DNA from: Mesorhizobium sp. CAU 1732
Lineage (GTDB): Bacteria > Pseudomonadota > Alphaproteobacteria > Rhizobiales > Rhizobiaceae
Direction of reading: 5' to 3'
Assembly: GCF_039888675.1 (NCBI RefSeq)
Contig: NZ_JBDQQR010000001.1
Location: 434,001-498,000 of the forward strand
DNA length: 64,000 bases
This document shows, piece by piece, positions 52,669 to 62,169 of the stretch (positions within the stretch are counted from its first letter, which is position 1; each line of letters begins with the position of its first letter). Below the pieces are notes generated by a model. It had not been told where the DNA came from, did no database searches, and was given only the letters and a program-made list of their open reading frames with translations. A program made the translations under genes and the position numbers.

Positions 52669-53703
52669 TCAGCGGAAGGGTGGCGCGTATTGCAGGCCGC
52701 CCTTGGTCCAGACATTGTTGTAGCCGCGGTCGACGCCGACAACGTTGCGGTCCCAGACCTCGCCGAAATTGCCGACCTGGCTCACGACCGTCTTGCTGAA
52801 ATCGTTCGACAGGCCCAGCGTGGCCCCAAGCTCGCCCTCGATGCCGAGGAAACGGCGGATGCGTGGGTCTGCGCTGTCCATGAAGCTTTCGACGTTGCTG
52901 CTGTCGATGCCGAGAATTTCAGCGTTGACCAGTGTGTAGTGGGTCCAGCGAACGATATCGAACCAGCGTTCGTCACCCTTGCGGACCACGCCGCCGAGCG
53001 GCTCGGCGGTCATGCGCTCGGGGAGGATGATGAAGTCTTCGCCGGCCTCGCCCTGTGATGCTTTGAAGCCTGCCAGCGACGAGCCGTCGATCGTGTAGAC
53101 GTCGCAGCGGTCGGCGAGGAATGCGGCGCGTGCCTCTTCGCCTTCCGAGAGCACGACCGGCGTATAGGTCATGTCGTTGGCGGAGAAATACTCCTGAACC
53201 GTCAGCTCCGAAGTGCCGCCGGTCAGCATGCAGATGCTGGCGCCGTCGAGTTCGAGTGCGCTTTTCACGCCGAGCGCCTTCTTCACCATGAAGGCCTGGC
53301 CGTCATAGTAATAGATGCTGGGGAACTGAAGTCCGAGCTGGCTTTCGCGCGTCATCGTCCAGGTGACGTTGGCGAACAGGACGTCCACCTCTCCCGACTG
53401 GAGCGCGGTGAAGCGCTGTTGCGGTGCGAGCAGCACCCACTGCACCTTCTCGGCGTCTCCGAGGGTTGCCGCCGCCACCGCGCGGCACTGGTCGGCGTCG
53501 ATGCCGCGCATGACGCCCTGGCTGTCAGGCAACGAGAAACCGGGGCTCGTGCCGATCACGCCGCAGATGAGCGTGCCGCGGGATTTCACCGTCTCCAGGG
53601 TCCTGGATGATGTTGGCGCTGTGGCGTCCTGCGCGAAGGCGGAGGATGCTGCAAGCAGACCGGCTGCAAGCGCGCAAGCTCCGAAAAGCTGCCTGTATGT
53701 CAT
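52669..53703 (-). CDS. aapJ: General amino-acid ABC binding protein (AapJ-like)
   Basis: 344 residues with a Sec signal (MTYRQLFGACALAAGLLAAS then SAFA). SRTLETVKSRGTLICGVIGT and WVLLAPQQRFTALQSGEVDV are AapJ/SBP family 3 hallmarks. It is the first gene of the operon. There is no aapP-type ATPase gene anywhere in the window, so the importer must borrow one. Confidence 0.92.
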   Translation of the reverse strand: MTYRQLFGACALAAGLLAASSAFAQDATAPTSSRTLETVKSRGTLICGVIGTSPGFSLPDSQGVMRGIDADQCRAVAAATLGDAEKVQWVLLAPQQRFTALQSGEVDVLFANVTWTMTRESQLGLQFPSIYYYDGQAFMVKKALGVKSALELDGASICMLTGGTSELTVQEYFSANDMTYTPVVLSEGEEARAAFLADRCDVYTIDGSSLAGFKASQGEAGEDFIILPERMTAEPLGGVVRKGDERWFDIVRWTHYTLVNAEILGIDSSNVESFMDSADPRIRRFLGIEGELGATLGLSNDFSKTVVSQVGNFGEVWDRNVVGVDRGYNNVWTKGGLQYAPPFR

Positions 53704-53747
53704 GATGTCGCTCCCATTAGGACGGCAGTGCCGTCGAGATAAGGCAA

Positions 53748-53781
53748 CAACATTTTGTAGATCAGGTCAACATTTTGTTGA
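53748..53781. promoter_or_regulatory. Tandem operator CAACATTTTGT, upstream of the amino-acid operon
   Basis: CAACATTTTGT occurs at 53748-53758 and 53768-53778, exactly 20 bases (two helical turns) apart. The second copy extends to the palindrome TCAACA-TTT-TGTTGA (53767-53781). They lie 45-78 bases before the AapJ start. Confidence 0.5.
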
Positions 53782-53861
53782 TTTTCTGATGTCGTGTCGT
53801 CGAGCGCCGGGCCAGGATGGCTGACGAGACAACGCAGGCGATTGCCGGACACGAGTGTCGC

Positions 53862-54182
53862 CTAGGCTGGCTTCTGAGCCGGCTCGATGTCGGTGTGGAT
53901 GAAATCGTCGCCCTTGAACAGGAGAGGGAGATTGCGCGACTTCGCCAGCGCGTAGGCGAAGCAGTCGCCGAAGTTGAGCTTGGCTTTGTGACCTGAGCCT
54001 TTGCCATAGCGCATATGAGCGGCAATTCCCGCGACAGCGTCACTTTCCGAGGTCGGAACGATATCTATCGAGGCCTTCTCGATAAGCAGGTTCAGACGTT
54101 CTATTCCGCGCGGAGATTTGTCGCTTGCCATGACGATCCCCTGGCATGCTGGCAATGCTTTCAATGCAAGCATTGCAGTCAA
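53862..54182 (-). pseudogene. 5'-truncated vapC (PIN-domain) toxin remnant
   Basis: Residues after the first ~20 match the C-terminal two thirds of VapC: SPRGIERLNLLIEKASIDIV, LNFGDCFAYALAKSRNLPLL, FKGDDFIHTDIEPA. The N-terminal Asp-bearing strand (usually MFVDxSA) is missing, and no vapB antitoxin is seen, so the gene cannot be functional. The open frame begins at a TTG next to the ubiB end. Confidence 0.75.
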
Positions 54183-54191
54183 ATCTCATCG

Positions 54192-55766
54192 TCAGCTAAC
54201 CTGCACGGCGATCCAGATCAGGGTTGCGGCGATCACCCACAGCGCGATGCGCCCCGACCGCGTGTGCCGTGCCTCGGCCTTGCCGATGGCGCGGGCCGTG
54301 TCTTCGTCGAAGCGCAGACCGTGCTCGGCCATCGAATCGATCTCGCGGGACAGGCGCTCCGTCCGCGCGGCGAGTTCCGGCGCCTGGCGGGCGAGCGAGA
54401 GTGCGGCGCTGACCGCGTCGCGCGTGTCTTCGAGGACGCCTCTGGGGCCGAGATTGCCACGGATCCAGTCACCGACGACGGGCTCGGCGGTCTTCCACAT
54501 GTTGAATGCGGGATCGAGGGTGCGGGCTACGCCTTCGACGACGACCATCGTCTTCTGGAGGAGCACGAGCTCCGGCCGGGCGGCCATGTCGAAGAGTTCC
54601 GTCACCTCGAAGAGAAGCGTCAGGAGGCGGGCCATCGAGATCGTCTCGGCCGGCTGGCCGTGGATGGGCTCGCCGATGGCACGGATCGCCTGCGCGAAGG
54701 CGTGCACGTTCTGGGTGCGCGGCACGTAGCCTGCCTCGAAATGCACTTCGGCAACGCGCAGATAATCGCGCGTGATGAAGCCGTAGAGGATTTCGGCGAG
54801 GAAGCGGCGCTCCTTCTTGCCCAGCCGCCCCGCAATGCCGAGATCGACGGCGACAATCGTGCCGTTGGGGTCGACGAAGAGGTTTCCCGGATGCATGTCG
54901 GCATGGAAAAAGCCGTCGCGCAGCGTGTGGCGCAGGAAGGACTGGATCAGGTTCGCGGCCAGGGCCTTCAGGTCGTGGCCGGCGTCGCGCAGACCCTGAA
55001 CGTCGTTCATCTTGACGCCGTCGATCCACTCCATCGTGACGACGTCGCGGCCCGTGCGTTCCCAGTCGACCCATGGAACGCGAAAACCGGGATCGTCCTG
55101 CGTGTTTTCGGCGAGTTCGGAGAGCGCGGCCGCCTCGAGCCGCAGATCCATCTCGATCTTGGTCGTCTGCTCGAGCGTTCGCGTCACTTCGACCGGCCGC
55201 AGGCGCCGCGACGACGGGATGAAACGCTCCTGCAGGCGCGCGGCGAGGAAGTAGCTTTCGAGGTCGTTGTAGAACCGCCGCCGCACGCCGGGCCGGATCA
55301 CCTTGACCGCGACCGGAACGCTGACGCCGTCCTTGATTACCGACGCCGGATGCACCTGTGCGATGGAGGCGGCGGCGATCGGCTCGTCAAACCGCTCGTA
55401 AAGCTCGGTGACGGGCCGCCCCAGCGACGCCTCGATTTCCGCGGTCGAGAGCGCGGTGGGGAATGTCTTCATCCGGTCTTGTAGGTTCGCGAGATCGGCT
55501 GCCATCTCCGAACCGACGACGTCGGGCCGCGTCGCAAGGAACTGCCCGAGCTTGACGTAGGACGGTCCCAGCCGATCGACGGCGTGGGACAGGCGCAGGC
55601 TGCGTTCCTGCTTCTTCGACTTGCGGCGTGCGAGCAGGCGCGCCGCCCGCCAGGCCGTCTTGGGCAGGCCTTCGAGCTGGTCGCCGGGAAGGGCGGCCAA
55701 AACGCCTTCGCGTGTCATCACCCAGCCGGCGTGAACCAGCCGAAAATAGGCGCCGAGCGTGCTCAT
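54192..55766 (-). CDS. ubiB: Ubiquinone biosynthesis regulatory kinase
   Basis: 524 residues. LGQFLATRPDVVGSEMAADL contains the KxGQ-type N-terminal part; the kinase-like core has AAASIAQVHPA, AVKVIRPGV and the catalytic segment ADMHPGNLF, then VAVDLGIAG. C-terminal membrane helix IALWVIAATLIWIAVQVS. It is needed for ubiquinone synthesis and follows ubiE. Confidence 0.96.
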   Translation of the reverse strand: MSTLGAYFRLVHAGWVMTREGVLAALPGDQLEGLPKTAWRAARLLARRKSKKQERSLRLSHAVDRLGPSYVKLGQFLATRPDVVGSEMAADLANLQDRMKTFPTALSTAEIEASLGRPVTELYERFDEPIAAASIAQVHPASVIKDGVSVPVAVKVIRPGVRRRFYNDLESYFLAARLQERFIPSSRRLRPVEVTRTLEQTTKIEMDLRLEAAALSELAENTQDDPGFRVPWVDWERTGRDVVTMEWIDGVKMNDVQGLRDAGHDLKALAANLIQSFLRHTLRDGFFHADMHPGNLFVDPNGTIVAVDLGIAGRLGKKERRFLAEILYGFITRDYLRVAEVHFEAGYVPRTQNVHAFAQAIRAIGEPIHGQPAETISMARLLTLLFEVTELFDMAARPELVLLQKTMVVVEGVARTLDPAFNMWKTAEPVVGDWIRGNLGPRGVLEDTRDAVSAALSLARQAPELAARTERLSREIDSMAEHGLRFDEDTARAIGKAEARHTRSGRIALWVIAATLIWIAVQVS

Positions 55767-55779
55767 CGGGCGAAAGACC

Positions 55780-56556
55780 TCAAAGCTTCCAGCCCGAATG
55801 AAGCGCTGCGATGCCGCCCGAATAGTTCCGGTATGTCACGCGGTCGAAGCCCGCGCGGCCGATCATGGCCGCGAAATTCTGCTGGTTGGGAAACTTGCGG
55901 ATCGATTCGACCAGATAGCGATAGGGCTCGCCTTCGCCCGCGACGATTTCGCCGATGCGCGGAATGGCATTGAACGACCAGGCCTCGTAGACCTTGTCGA
56001 GAATCGGCATCTCGACATCGGAAAATTCAAGGCAGAGCAGGCGTCCGCCGGGCTTCAGCACGCGATAGGCCTCTTGCAGCGCCACATCGATGCGCGGAAC
56101 ATTCCGTATGCCGAAGGCGATGGTGTAGGCGTCGAACGTCGCATCTTCGAAGGGCAGTTCCTCGGCATTGGCCTCGACGAACTCGACATTGTCCGACAGG
56201 CCACGCTTCGCCGCGCGCTCCTTGCCGACCGCCAGCATGGAGCCGTTGATGTCGAGCACGGTCGCCTGCGCGTTGCCCCCGGAGGCGTCGACGATGCGGA
56301 ACGAAATGTCGCCCGTACCGCCGGCGACATCGAGAACGCGCCAGCCGTCCCGCTTGGGCGGGTTGAGCCATGTGACCATGGCTTCCTTCCAGACACGGTG
56401 CAACCCGGCGGACATCAGATCGTTCATCAGGTCGTATCGGTTGGCGACTTTGTGGAACACGTCATTGACGAGACCCTGCTTCTGGCCCGCGTCCACGTCG
56501 CGGAAGCCGTATGCAGTCTCCATGCCGCCGGTGGCGGTGGTGCGTTGTTCCGACAT
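55780..56556 (-). CDS. ubiE: Ubiquinone/menaquinone biosynthesis methyltransferase
   Basis: 258 residues from the ATG at 56556 (GGGTGA upstream). [20 protein letters not shown] opens the protein, SAM motif [16 protein letters not shown], then [20 protein letters not shown] and [15 protein letters not shown]-methylates the benzoquinol intermediate. Followed by ubiB after 13 bases. Confidence 0.96.
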   Translation of the reverse strand: MSEQRTTATGGMETAYGFRDVDAGQKQGLVNDVFHKVANRYDLMNDLMSAGLHRVWKEAMVTWLNPPKRDGWRVLDVAGGTGDISFRIVDASGGNAQATVLDINGSMLAVGKERAAKRGLSDNVEFVEANAEELPFEDATFDAYTIAFGIRNVPRIDVALQEAYRVLKPGGRLLCLEFSDVEMPILDKVYEAWSFNAIPRIGEIVAGEGEPYRYLVESIRKFPNQQNFAAMIGRAGFDRVTYRNYSGGIAALHSGWKL

Positions 56557-56670
56557 CGTCATCACCCATTCAAAATCCGGCCGGACCATAGCCGATCGGA
56601 ACACAGGGCGCTATTGTCGAAGGCGCGATGAAGAGACGCGGCTGCGGGCACCGCGCATGAGGAGTACTGT

Positions 56671-57651
56671 ATGGTGTTGAAGGCCGAATTGCATTGCCAT
56701 GTCGAAGGCGCGGCGGCGCCCGAACTGGTGATCGAGCAGGCGCGCAAATACAACAAGCCCGTCGAACCCTTCCTCAAGGACGGATCCTTCGTCTGGCACG
56801 ACTTCACGTCGTTTCTCGCAGCCTACGACTTCGCAGCCGACCTGTTTCGCACCGAGGACGACTATGCGCGGCTGACCGAGCACTACCTCACAAGCCTCGC
56901 CCGCGACGGCGCCATCTATTCGGAAGTCTTCACCTCGCCCGACCATGCGACCAAGGCCGGCCTGTCCCCGCAGGCCTACACCAACGCGCTTGGCGAAGGC
57001 ATTCTGCGCGCCAGGGCCAAGACCGGCATCGAGGGCAGGATGATCGTCACCGGCGTGCGCCATTTCGGTGTCGAATCGGTCGAGGCTGCCGCCCGCTTTG
57101 CTGCAAAATGCGGCCATCCGCTGGTGACGGGTTACGGCATGGCGGGCGATGAACGCTTCGGCGACGTCGAGGACTATGTCCGCGCCTTCGAGATCGCGCG
57201 GGAGGCGGGGCTGGGCATCACCGTTCACGCCGGCGAACTGGCCGGGTGGGAGAGCGTGCAGGCAGCGCTCGATCATCTGCGTCCGGCCCGCATCGGGCAC
57301 GGCGTACGCGCGATCGAAAACCCCGATCTCGTCAAACGCATCGCCGAACGCGGCATCGTGCTCGAAGTCTGCCCGGTCTCCAACATCGAGCTGAAGGTGT
57401 TTCCGAGCTACGCCGAGCACCCGTTCCTCGCTTTGCGCAAGGCCGGCTGCAAGGTCACGCTCAATTCCGATGATCCGCCCTATTTCTGGACGTCGCTCAA
57501 GAAGGAGTACGACGTCGCGGCCGAACATTTCGGCCTGGGAAAGAAGGACCTGTCCGTCATCACGCGTACGGCTATCGAGGCTGCGTTTGTGGACAGGAAG
57601 ACGCGCGCGGCGCTGCTCGCCAAGGTCGATGCCGCGGCGCCGAGGCGGTGA
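56671..57651 (+). CDS. add: Adenosine deaminase
   Basis: 326 residues. HxH metal motif KAELHCHVEGAAAPELV, catalytic Glu in ITVHAGELAGWESV, terminal metal Asp in LNSDDPPYFWTSL. Converts adenosine to inosine, feeding punA of the nucleoside locus. It is coupled to the next gene by a GTGA overlap. Confidence 0.95.
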   Translation: MVLKAELHCHVEGAAAPELVIEQARKYNKPVEPFLKDGSFVWHDFTSFLAAYDFAADLFRTEDDYARLTEHYLTSLARDGAIYSEVFTSPDHATKAGLSPQAYTNALGEGILRARAKTGIEGRMIVTGVRHFGVESVEAAARFAAKCGHPLVTGYGMAGDERFGDVEDYVRAFEIAREAGLGITVHAGELAGWESVQAALDHLRPARIGHGVRAIENPDLVKRIAERGIVLEVCPVSNIELKVFPSYAEHPFLALRKAGCKVTLNSDDPPYFWTSLKKEYDVAAEHFGLGKKDLSVITRTAIEAAFVDRKTRAALLAKVDAAAPRR

Positions 57652-58256
57652 CGGATATGACGAGTGCAGGGTCATTTCTGGACGACGACATGCGCACGCG
57701 GCTCGCGGCGCTATATGGCGCGGCTGACCGCCATTATCATGGGATGAGCCATATCGAGGATTTGCTGGCGTTGGCCCATGAGCACGCCGACCTCGTCGAC
57801 GATGCCGATGCACTCGAGGCGGCCATCTGGTTCCACGACGCGATCCTCGACACGCGCCGCAACGACAACGAAACTCTCAGCGCAAGGCTTGCCGGAGAGT
57901 GGCTTGCCGGACGCGCGACGGCGCAGCGCGTCGACGCCGTCATGGCGATGATCGAGGCGACGGCGACCCACGTCATTCCCGATCGTGCCTCACCATCGGT
58001 GCGAAACGACATTTCGGCGTTTCTGGACATGGACCTGTCGATTCTGGGTGCTTCGCCGGAGCGCTTCGACGATTACGAGGCCGCGGTCCGCAAGGAATAC
58101 GACTGGGTCGAGGACGATGCCTGGCGGCAGGGGCGGGCGCAGGTCTTGCAGCGCTTCCTCGGTCGGCCCGTCATCTATTCGACGCCGCGATTTCGCGGCC
58201 TGCTCGAAGAAGCCGCGCGCGCCAACATTGCGCGGTCCCTGTCCAAGCTGGCCTGA
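57648..58256 (+). CDS. HD-domain predicted phosphohydrolase
   Basis: 202 residues from the overlapping GTG; an ATG at 57657 would give 199. [20 protein letters not shown] and [20 protein letters not shown] are the metal-binding His-Asp motifs of the HD superfamily (predicted metal-dependent hydrolase). Lying between add and upp, it may act on a nucleotide. Confidence 0.85.
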   Translation: MTDMTSAGSFLDDDMRTRLAALYGAADRHYHGMSHIEDLLALAHEHADLVDDADALEAAIWFHDAILDTRRNDNETLSARLAGEWLAGRATAQRVDAVMAMIEATATHVIPDRASPSVRNDISAFLDMDLSILGASPERFDDYEAAVRKEYDWVEDDAWRQGRAQVLQRFLGRPVIYSTPRFRGLLEEAARANIARSLSKLA

Positions 58257-58362
58257 TCGCCCTTTCGCCGACAAAACTGTGGTTCGAGCGCTTGCGGCGG
58301 GTATCTCGCGGGCGCGCGCATCGCTAAGATCGCATCCGATCGAGTTCTCGGAGAGTGACTTC

Positions 58363-58992
58363 ATGAAGGGCGTAACCGTCGTCGACCACCCGCTTGTCCA
58401 GCACAAGCTCACAATCATGCGCGACAAGGATACGTCGACGGCCGGGTTCCGCAGGCTGCTGCGCGAAATCTCGCTGCTGCTTTGCTACGAGGTGACGCGC
58501 GATCTCGAACTGACGACCCGCACCATCGAGACGCCGCTGATGCCGATGGAAGCCCCGACGCTGGAAGGCAAGAAGCTGGTCTTCGCCTCGGTCCTGCGCG
58601 CCGGCAATGGCTTGCTGGACGGCATGCTCGACCTCGTTCCCGCCGCGCGCGTCGCCCATATCGGTCTCTACCGTGACCACGATACGCTGGAGGCGGTCGA
58701 ATATTTCTTCAAGGCGCCGAGCGATCTCGCTGACCGCCTGACCATCGTCGTAGACCCGATGCTGGCCACCGCCAATTCGGCCATCGCGGCGATCGACAAG
58801 CTGAAGGAGCGCGGGGCGACGAATATCCGCTTCCTGTGCCTGCTGGCGTCGCCCGAAGGCATCGAGCGCTTCACGACCGCGCATCCCGATGTGCCGGTCT
58901 TCACCGCCTCGATCGACGAGAAGCTGAACGAGAAGGGCTATATCGTGCCGGGCCTCGGCGATGCGGGCGACCGCATGTACGGCACGAAGTAG
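58363..58992 (+). CDS. upp: Uracil phosphoribosyltransferase
   Basis: 209 residues. [36 protein letters not shown], and the PRPP site [15 protein letters not shown], which usually reads DPMLATGGS. The C-terminal [17 protein letters not shown] is the uracil loop. Makes UMP from uracil and PRPP. 106-base gap from the HD gene; promoter not obvious. Confidence 0.95.
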   Translation: MKGVTVVDHPLVQHKLTIMRDKDTSTAGFRRLLREISLLLCYEVTRDLELTTRTIETPLMPMEAPTLEGKKLVFASVLRAGNGLLDGMLDLVPAARVAHIGLYRDHDTLEAVEYFFKAPSDLADRLTIVVDPMLATANSAIAAIDKLKERGATNIRFLCLLASPEGIERFTTAHPDVPVFTASIDEKLNEKGYIVPGLGDAGDRMYGTK

Positions 58993-59198
58993 CACGTTTC
59001 ATCAGGCGACCTGTGTCGCATCAGCAGCGGTGCCGTGCACCGCTCGTCGTAAAACCGCCTGTGTGCTCGATCCTGGCGCAAGCCTTAGCGCCGCGAATGG
59101 CTCAGCGTGGCGCTTGACGGACGTTCGCGATCGGCGCACATCGCGATGCTGGCGGGGCGGGAACCCGCGTCTTCAGACATGCAGTCATCGGAGGTCGC

Positions 59199-59537
59199 AT
59201 GACCCTTGCAGGGATGTTCCAGTTGGGTCTGTCGACCGTCGTCTTCGTGCTTGCCGCGAGTGCGGCGAAGGCATGGACAGTGTCGCCGAGCCATCTGCGT
59301 CTGGCGCTCGTGCTGATCCTCTATACGGCCGGCAATCTCATCATGCTGCGGCTCATCCGGTCCTTCGGCATGGGCGTCGCGTTGAGTCTGTCGGCGGTCA
59401 TCCAGCTCGTCGCCGTCAACCTCGTCGCGTTCTTCTGGTTCGAGGAGAAGGTGAACGCCATTCAGGGCGCGGGCATTCTGGCGGCGGTCGTCGCCATCGC
59501 GCTGATCACGGTCGGCCCATATCTGTCCGCGCGATGA
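59199..59537 (+). CDS. Small membrane protein, EamA/DMT-like
   Basis: 112 residues with four likely helices, GMFQLGLSTVVFVLAASAAK at the start and VIQLVAVNLVAFFWFEEKVN then GILAAVVAIALITVGPYL at the end. This is half of a DMT-type transporter, the size of SMR-like exporters that work as dimers. No partner gene adjoins. GGAGG precedes the ATG. Cargo unknown. Confidence 0.75.
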   Translation: MTLAGMFQLGLSTVVFVLAASAAKAWTVSPSHLRLALVLILYTAGNLIMLRLIRSFGMGVALSLSAVIQLVAVNLVAFFWFEEKVNAIQGAGILAAVVAIALITVGPYLSAR

Positions 59538-59544
59538 CGGGCGT

Positions 59545-60612
59545 TCAGTCCCTGCGATAGAGCTGCCAGGATTTCGACAGGCCGCCATCGGCCAGCGCCG
59601 AGAAGCGGGTGGCACGATTGCGGCCCGCGGCCTTCGAGGCGTAGAGCGCCCGGTCGGCCTTCACATAGAGATCGTCCGGTCCCTGCGCCTGCGTGGCCAT
59701 GCAGGTTCCGAGCGACAGGGTGATCGGGCCGTAATTGGTGCCGTTGGCGACGTTCACGAAGGGCGCGTCCATGATCGCCTGGCGGATGTCTTCAGCGATG
59801 CGATAGGTCGCGTCCTCGCCCGACCCTTCGAGCACGATCGCGAATTCCTCGCCGCCGGTGCGCGCGACGAACACGCCGTCCTTGACGGTCGAGCGGATGA
59901 TGGTGGCGACGATCTGGATGATCCGGTCGCCGACGGGGTGGCCGAAGCGGTCGTTGACGGTCTTGAAACGGTCTATGTCGGCCAGAAGCAGCGCACTGAA
60001 CGCGATACTGCGATTGTTGTCGTAGATGCCCGAGATCACGCGGTCGAAGGCGCGGCGGTTCTGCAATTGCGTCAGCGCGTCCGTATCGGCCAGCCGCTTG
60101 TATTCCTCGAGCGTCGATTTGACGGCCTGTAGTTCGCTGGACTTGTCCGAGATCGTGGACACGACATTGCTGCGGGTCTCGATCGAGCTCCGGGTCGCGG
60201 CCGCGGTGACCTGGATGATCTTGTCGAGAAACTCGCGCGAGATCGTTTGCCGGCTTGCCAGGCCGCTGGAGGTCTCGCCAAGGATCTGGCCGTAAGTCTC
60301 CATCGAATTGCGTTCGCGCTTCAGGAGACCGAGGATTTCATCCAGCTTGCCCGAAATCGTGTCGTGCGCCTCGTCGACCACGCCTTCGTCCTTTCGCGTC
60401 AGAAACTTGCGCGCGACGGTGTCGAGCTGTCGCTGAGACGGGCGCGAACCCAGGGAGGACAAGGCGTCGGTGAGTTCGCGATTGCCGTTCGTGACGGCCT
60501 CGTAGAAGAGTTCGTAATTGCGCGGCAGCCCGGCGACGGCCAGCCGTCGCATGGTCAGGATCACTGTCGTAGCCGCATCGGGGCGGCTTGCCGGTGCCTC
60601 TGCGGCGCGCAT
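59545..60612 (-). CDS. Diguanylate cyclase (GGDEF protein)
   Basis: 355 residues from the ATG at 60612; TTG at 60657 is an alternative start. The active site is TGGEEFAIVLEGSG (GGEEF) and the metal Asp lies in LLADIDRFKTVNDRFGH. The RxxD inhibitory site that should precede GGEEF is replaced by KDGV, so product inhibition may be lost. The long helical N-terminal half (about 190 residues, no membrane helix) has no domain I recognise and could be a coiled sensor. Confidence 0.9.
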   Translation of the reverse strand: MRAAEAPASRPDAATTVILTMRRLAVAGLPRNYELFYEAVTNGNRELTDALSSLGSRPSQRQLDTVARKFLTRKDEGVVDEAHDTISGKLDEILGLLKRERNSMETYGQILGETSSGLASRQTISREFLDKIIQVTAAATRSSIETRSNVVSTISDKSSELQAVKSTLEEYKRLADTDALTQLQNRRAFDRVISGIYDNNRSIAFSALLLADIDRFKTVNDRFGHPVGDRIIQIVATIIRSTVKDGVFVARTGGEEFAIVLEGSGEDATYRIAEDIRQAIMDAPFVNVANGTNYGPITLSLGTCMATQAQGPDDLYVKADRALYASKAAGRNRATRFSALADGGLSKSWQLYRRD

Positions 60613-61023
60613 GTCGGGTTGTTCCGTCGCCTGAATCGTTTGCCCAATTGTTGCCAAGCATGTCCCCCTGTCGCAACGACCGGCCGCCCCCAACCGGTTC
60701 CCGGCTCAAACGAGTCGGGCAGCGACGCACGGACTAACCGTCCTCCGCGCGAATATTGCGCAGACTTTACTAAAACTACCGCTACGCAATTAAGCACAAG
60801 TTAAATCAGATCGAAACCTGTGATTGTCGCCGCCCCCTGCTTTCATAGCGACCTGTCTGGCCAAGTAAAACGGCTGTCGGGAACCCTTCGGGCACACCCA
60901 CGGGTTGCGATCACAATCTGCCCTCAAGAAATCGTGAGGTGGGAACCGATTGCCAATGTCCGGCTTGGTCGAGCACGTGCGGCTCTCGCCGCTACGCATT
61001 TGAACTGCTGAAGGAACCCCGTG
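60613..61023. promoter_or_regulatory. Divergent upstream region of GGDEF and sugar dehydrogenase genes
   Basis: 411 bases that should hold both promoters. An AT-rich stretch (60765-60830) is the best candidate for the GGDEF promoter on the minus strand. I see no gene or clear RNA in it. Confidence 0.4.
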
Positions 61024-62169
61024 ATGCATAGATCCTCCCTCTTTGTCGCAACTGCCTCGATGGTCGCCCTTGCAGCGAGTTCCGCTTTCGCCGTCGAGGA
61101 AGTCTTTGAGACGGAGAAGGGGCGGATCCAGGTCACCACGGTGGTCGACGGCATCGCCCATCCCTGGGCGATCGCATTTCTGCCGGAGGGTGGCATGCTG
61201 GTCACCGAGAAATCCGGTGCGCTGCGCCATGTATCGGAGGCTGGCGAACTTTCCGAACCGATCGCCGGCACGCCGGATGTCGATGCGCGCGGTCAGGGCG
61301 GGTTGCTCGACGTCACGCTCGACCCTGAATTCGCCAACAACCGTCTGGTATATGTCAGCTATGCCGAGGCGGGCGAGGGCGGCAACGGCACGGCCGTCGC
61401 GCGCGGCAAGCTGAGCGAGGATTTGACGTCGCTGGATGAGGTCGAAGTCATTTTCCAGCAGCAGCCCAAGGTCGCCAGCACGGCGCATTTCGGCTCGCGG
61501 CTGGTCTTTTCCAACGAGGGCCATCTCTACGTGCTGCTCGGCGAGCGATCGCAGGCGCAGTTCCGGGGGCAGGCGCAGGACCTCGATTCGCACCTTGGCA
61601 AGGTCGTCCGCATCAATCCCGATGGATCGGTGCCGGAGGACAATCCCTTCGTCGGCCAGGACGGCGCACTCCCGGAGATTTACGCCTACGGCACGCGCAA
61701 CGTGCAGGCGGCCGCGATCAATCCTGAAAGCGGCGTGTTGTGGGAGATCGAGCACGGTCCGCGCGGCGGTGACGAACTCAACATCATCCAGCCCGGCGCG
61801 AATTACGGCTGGCCGCTCGTCACGCTCGGCGTCGAGTACAGCGGCGATACGATCGGCGACGGCCTCGAGACGGCCGAGGGTATGGTTGATGCCATCTACA
61901 CCTGGACACCCGTCATCGCACCGTCGGGGATGATCTTCTACGGTGGTGATGTGTTCGCCGACTGGCAGGGCAACCTGTTCGTCGGGGGCCTTGCGTCCAC
62001 CGCACTGGTGCGCCTCGAACTCGATGGCGATGCCGTCGTCCATGAGGAGCGGTTGCTCGAAAGCCTCGGCCTGCGCATTCGCGACGTTGCCGAGGGTCCC
62101 GATGGCGCGATCTACGTCGCGACCGATGAGGCCAACGGCGAAATCTTGCGCATAGCCCCGGCCGACTGA
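61024..62169 (+). CDS. Periplasmic PQQ-dependent sugar dehydrogenase (YliI/Asd-like)
   Basis: 381 residues from the ATG at 61024 (AAGGAA seven bases upstream); a GTG is at 61021. Sec signal MHRSSLFVATASMVALAASS-AFA. Propeller motifs HPWAIAFLPEGGMLVTEKSG, HFGSRLVFSNEGHLYVLLGE and EIEHGPRGGDELNII are those of the soluble aldose/glucose-sorbosone dehydrogenase family. It oxidises sugars in the periplasm if PQQ is supplied; no pqq genes lie in the window. Confidence 0.92.
   Translation: MHRSSLFVATASMVALAASSAFAVEEVFETEKGRIQVTTVVDGIAHPWAIAFLPEGGMLVTEKSGALRHVSEAGELSEPIAGTPDVDARGQGGLLDVTLDPEFANNRLVYVSYAEAGEGGNGTAVARGKLSEDLTSLDEVEVIFQQQPKVASTAHFGSRLVFSNEGHLYVLLGERSQAQFRGQAQDLDSHLGKVVRINPDGSVPEDNPFVGQDGALPEIYAYGTRNVQAAAINPESGVLWEIEHGPRGGDELNIIQPGANYGWPLVTLGVEYSGDTIGDGLETAEGMVDAIYTWTPVIAPSGMIFYGGDVFADWQGNLFVGGLASTALVRLELDGDAVVHEERLLESLGLRIRDVAEGPDGAIYVATDEANGEILRIAPAD

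Noticed and set aside
35365..54182. Integrative element or prophage
   Set aside because: No integrase, relaxase, phage or transposase gene is present; only the direct repeat of the vapC end suggests insertion.
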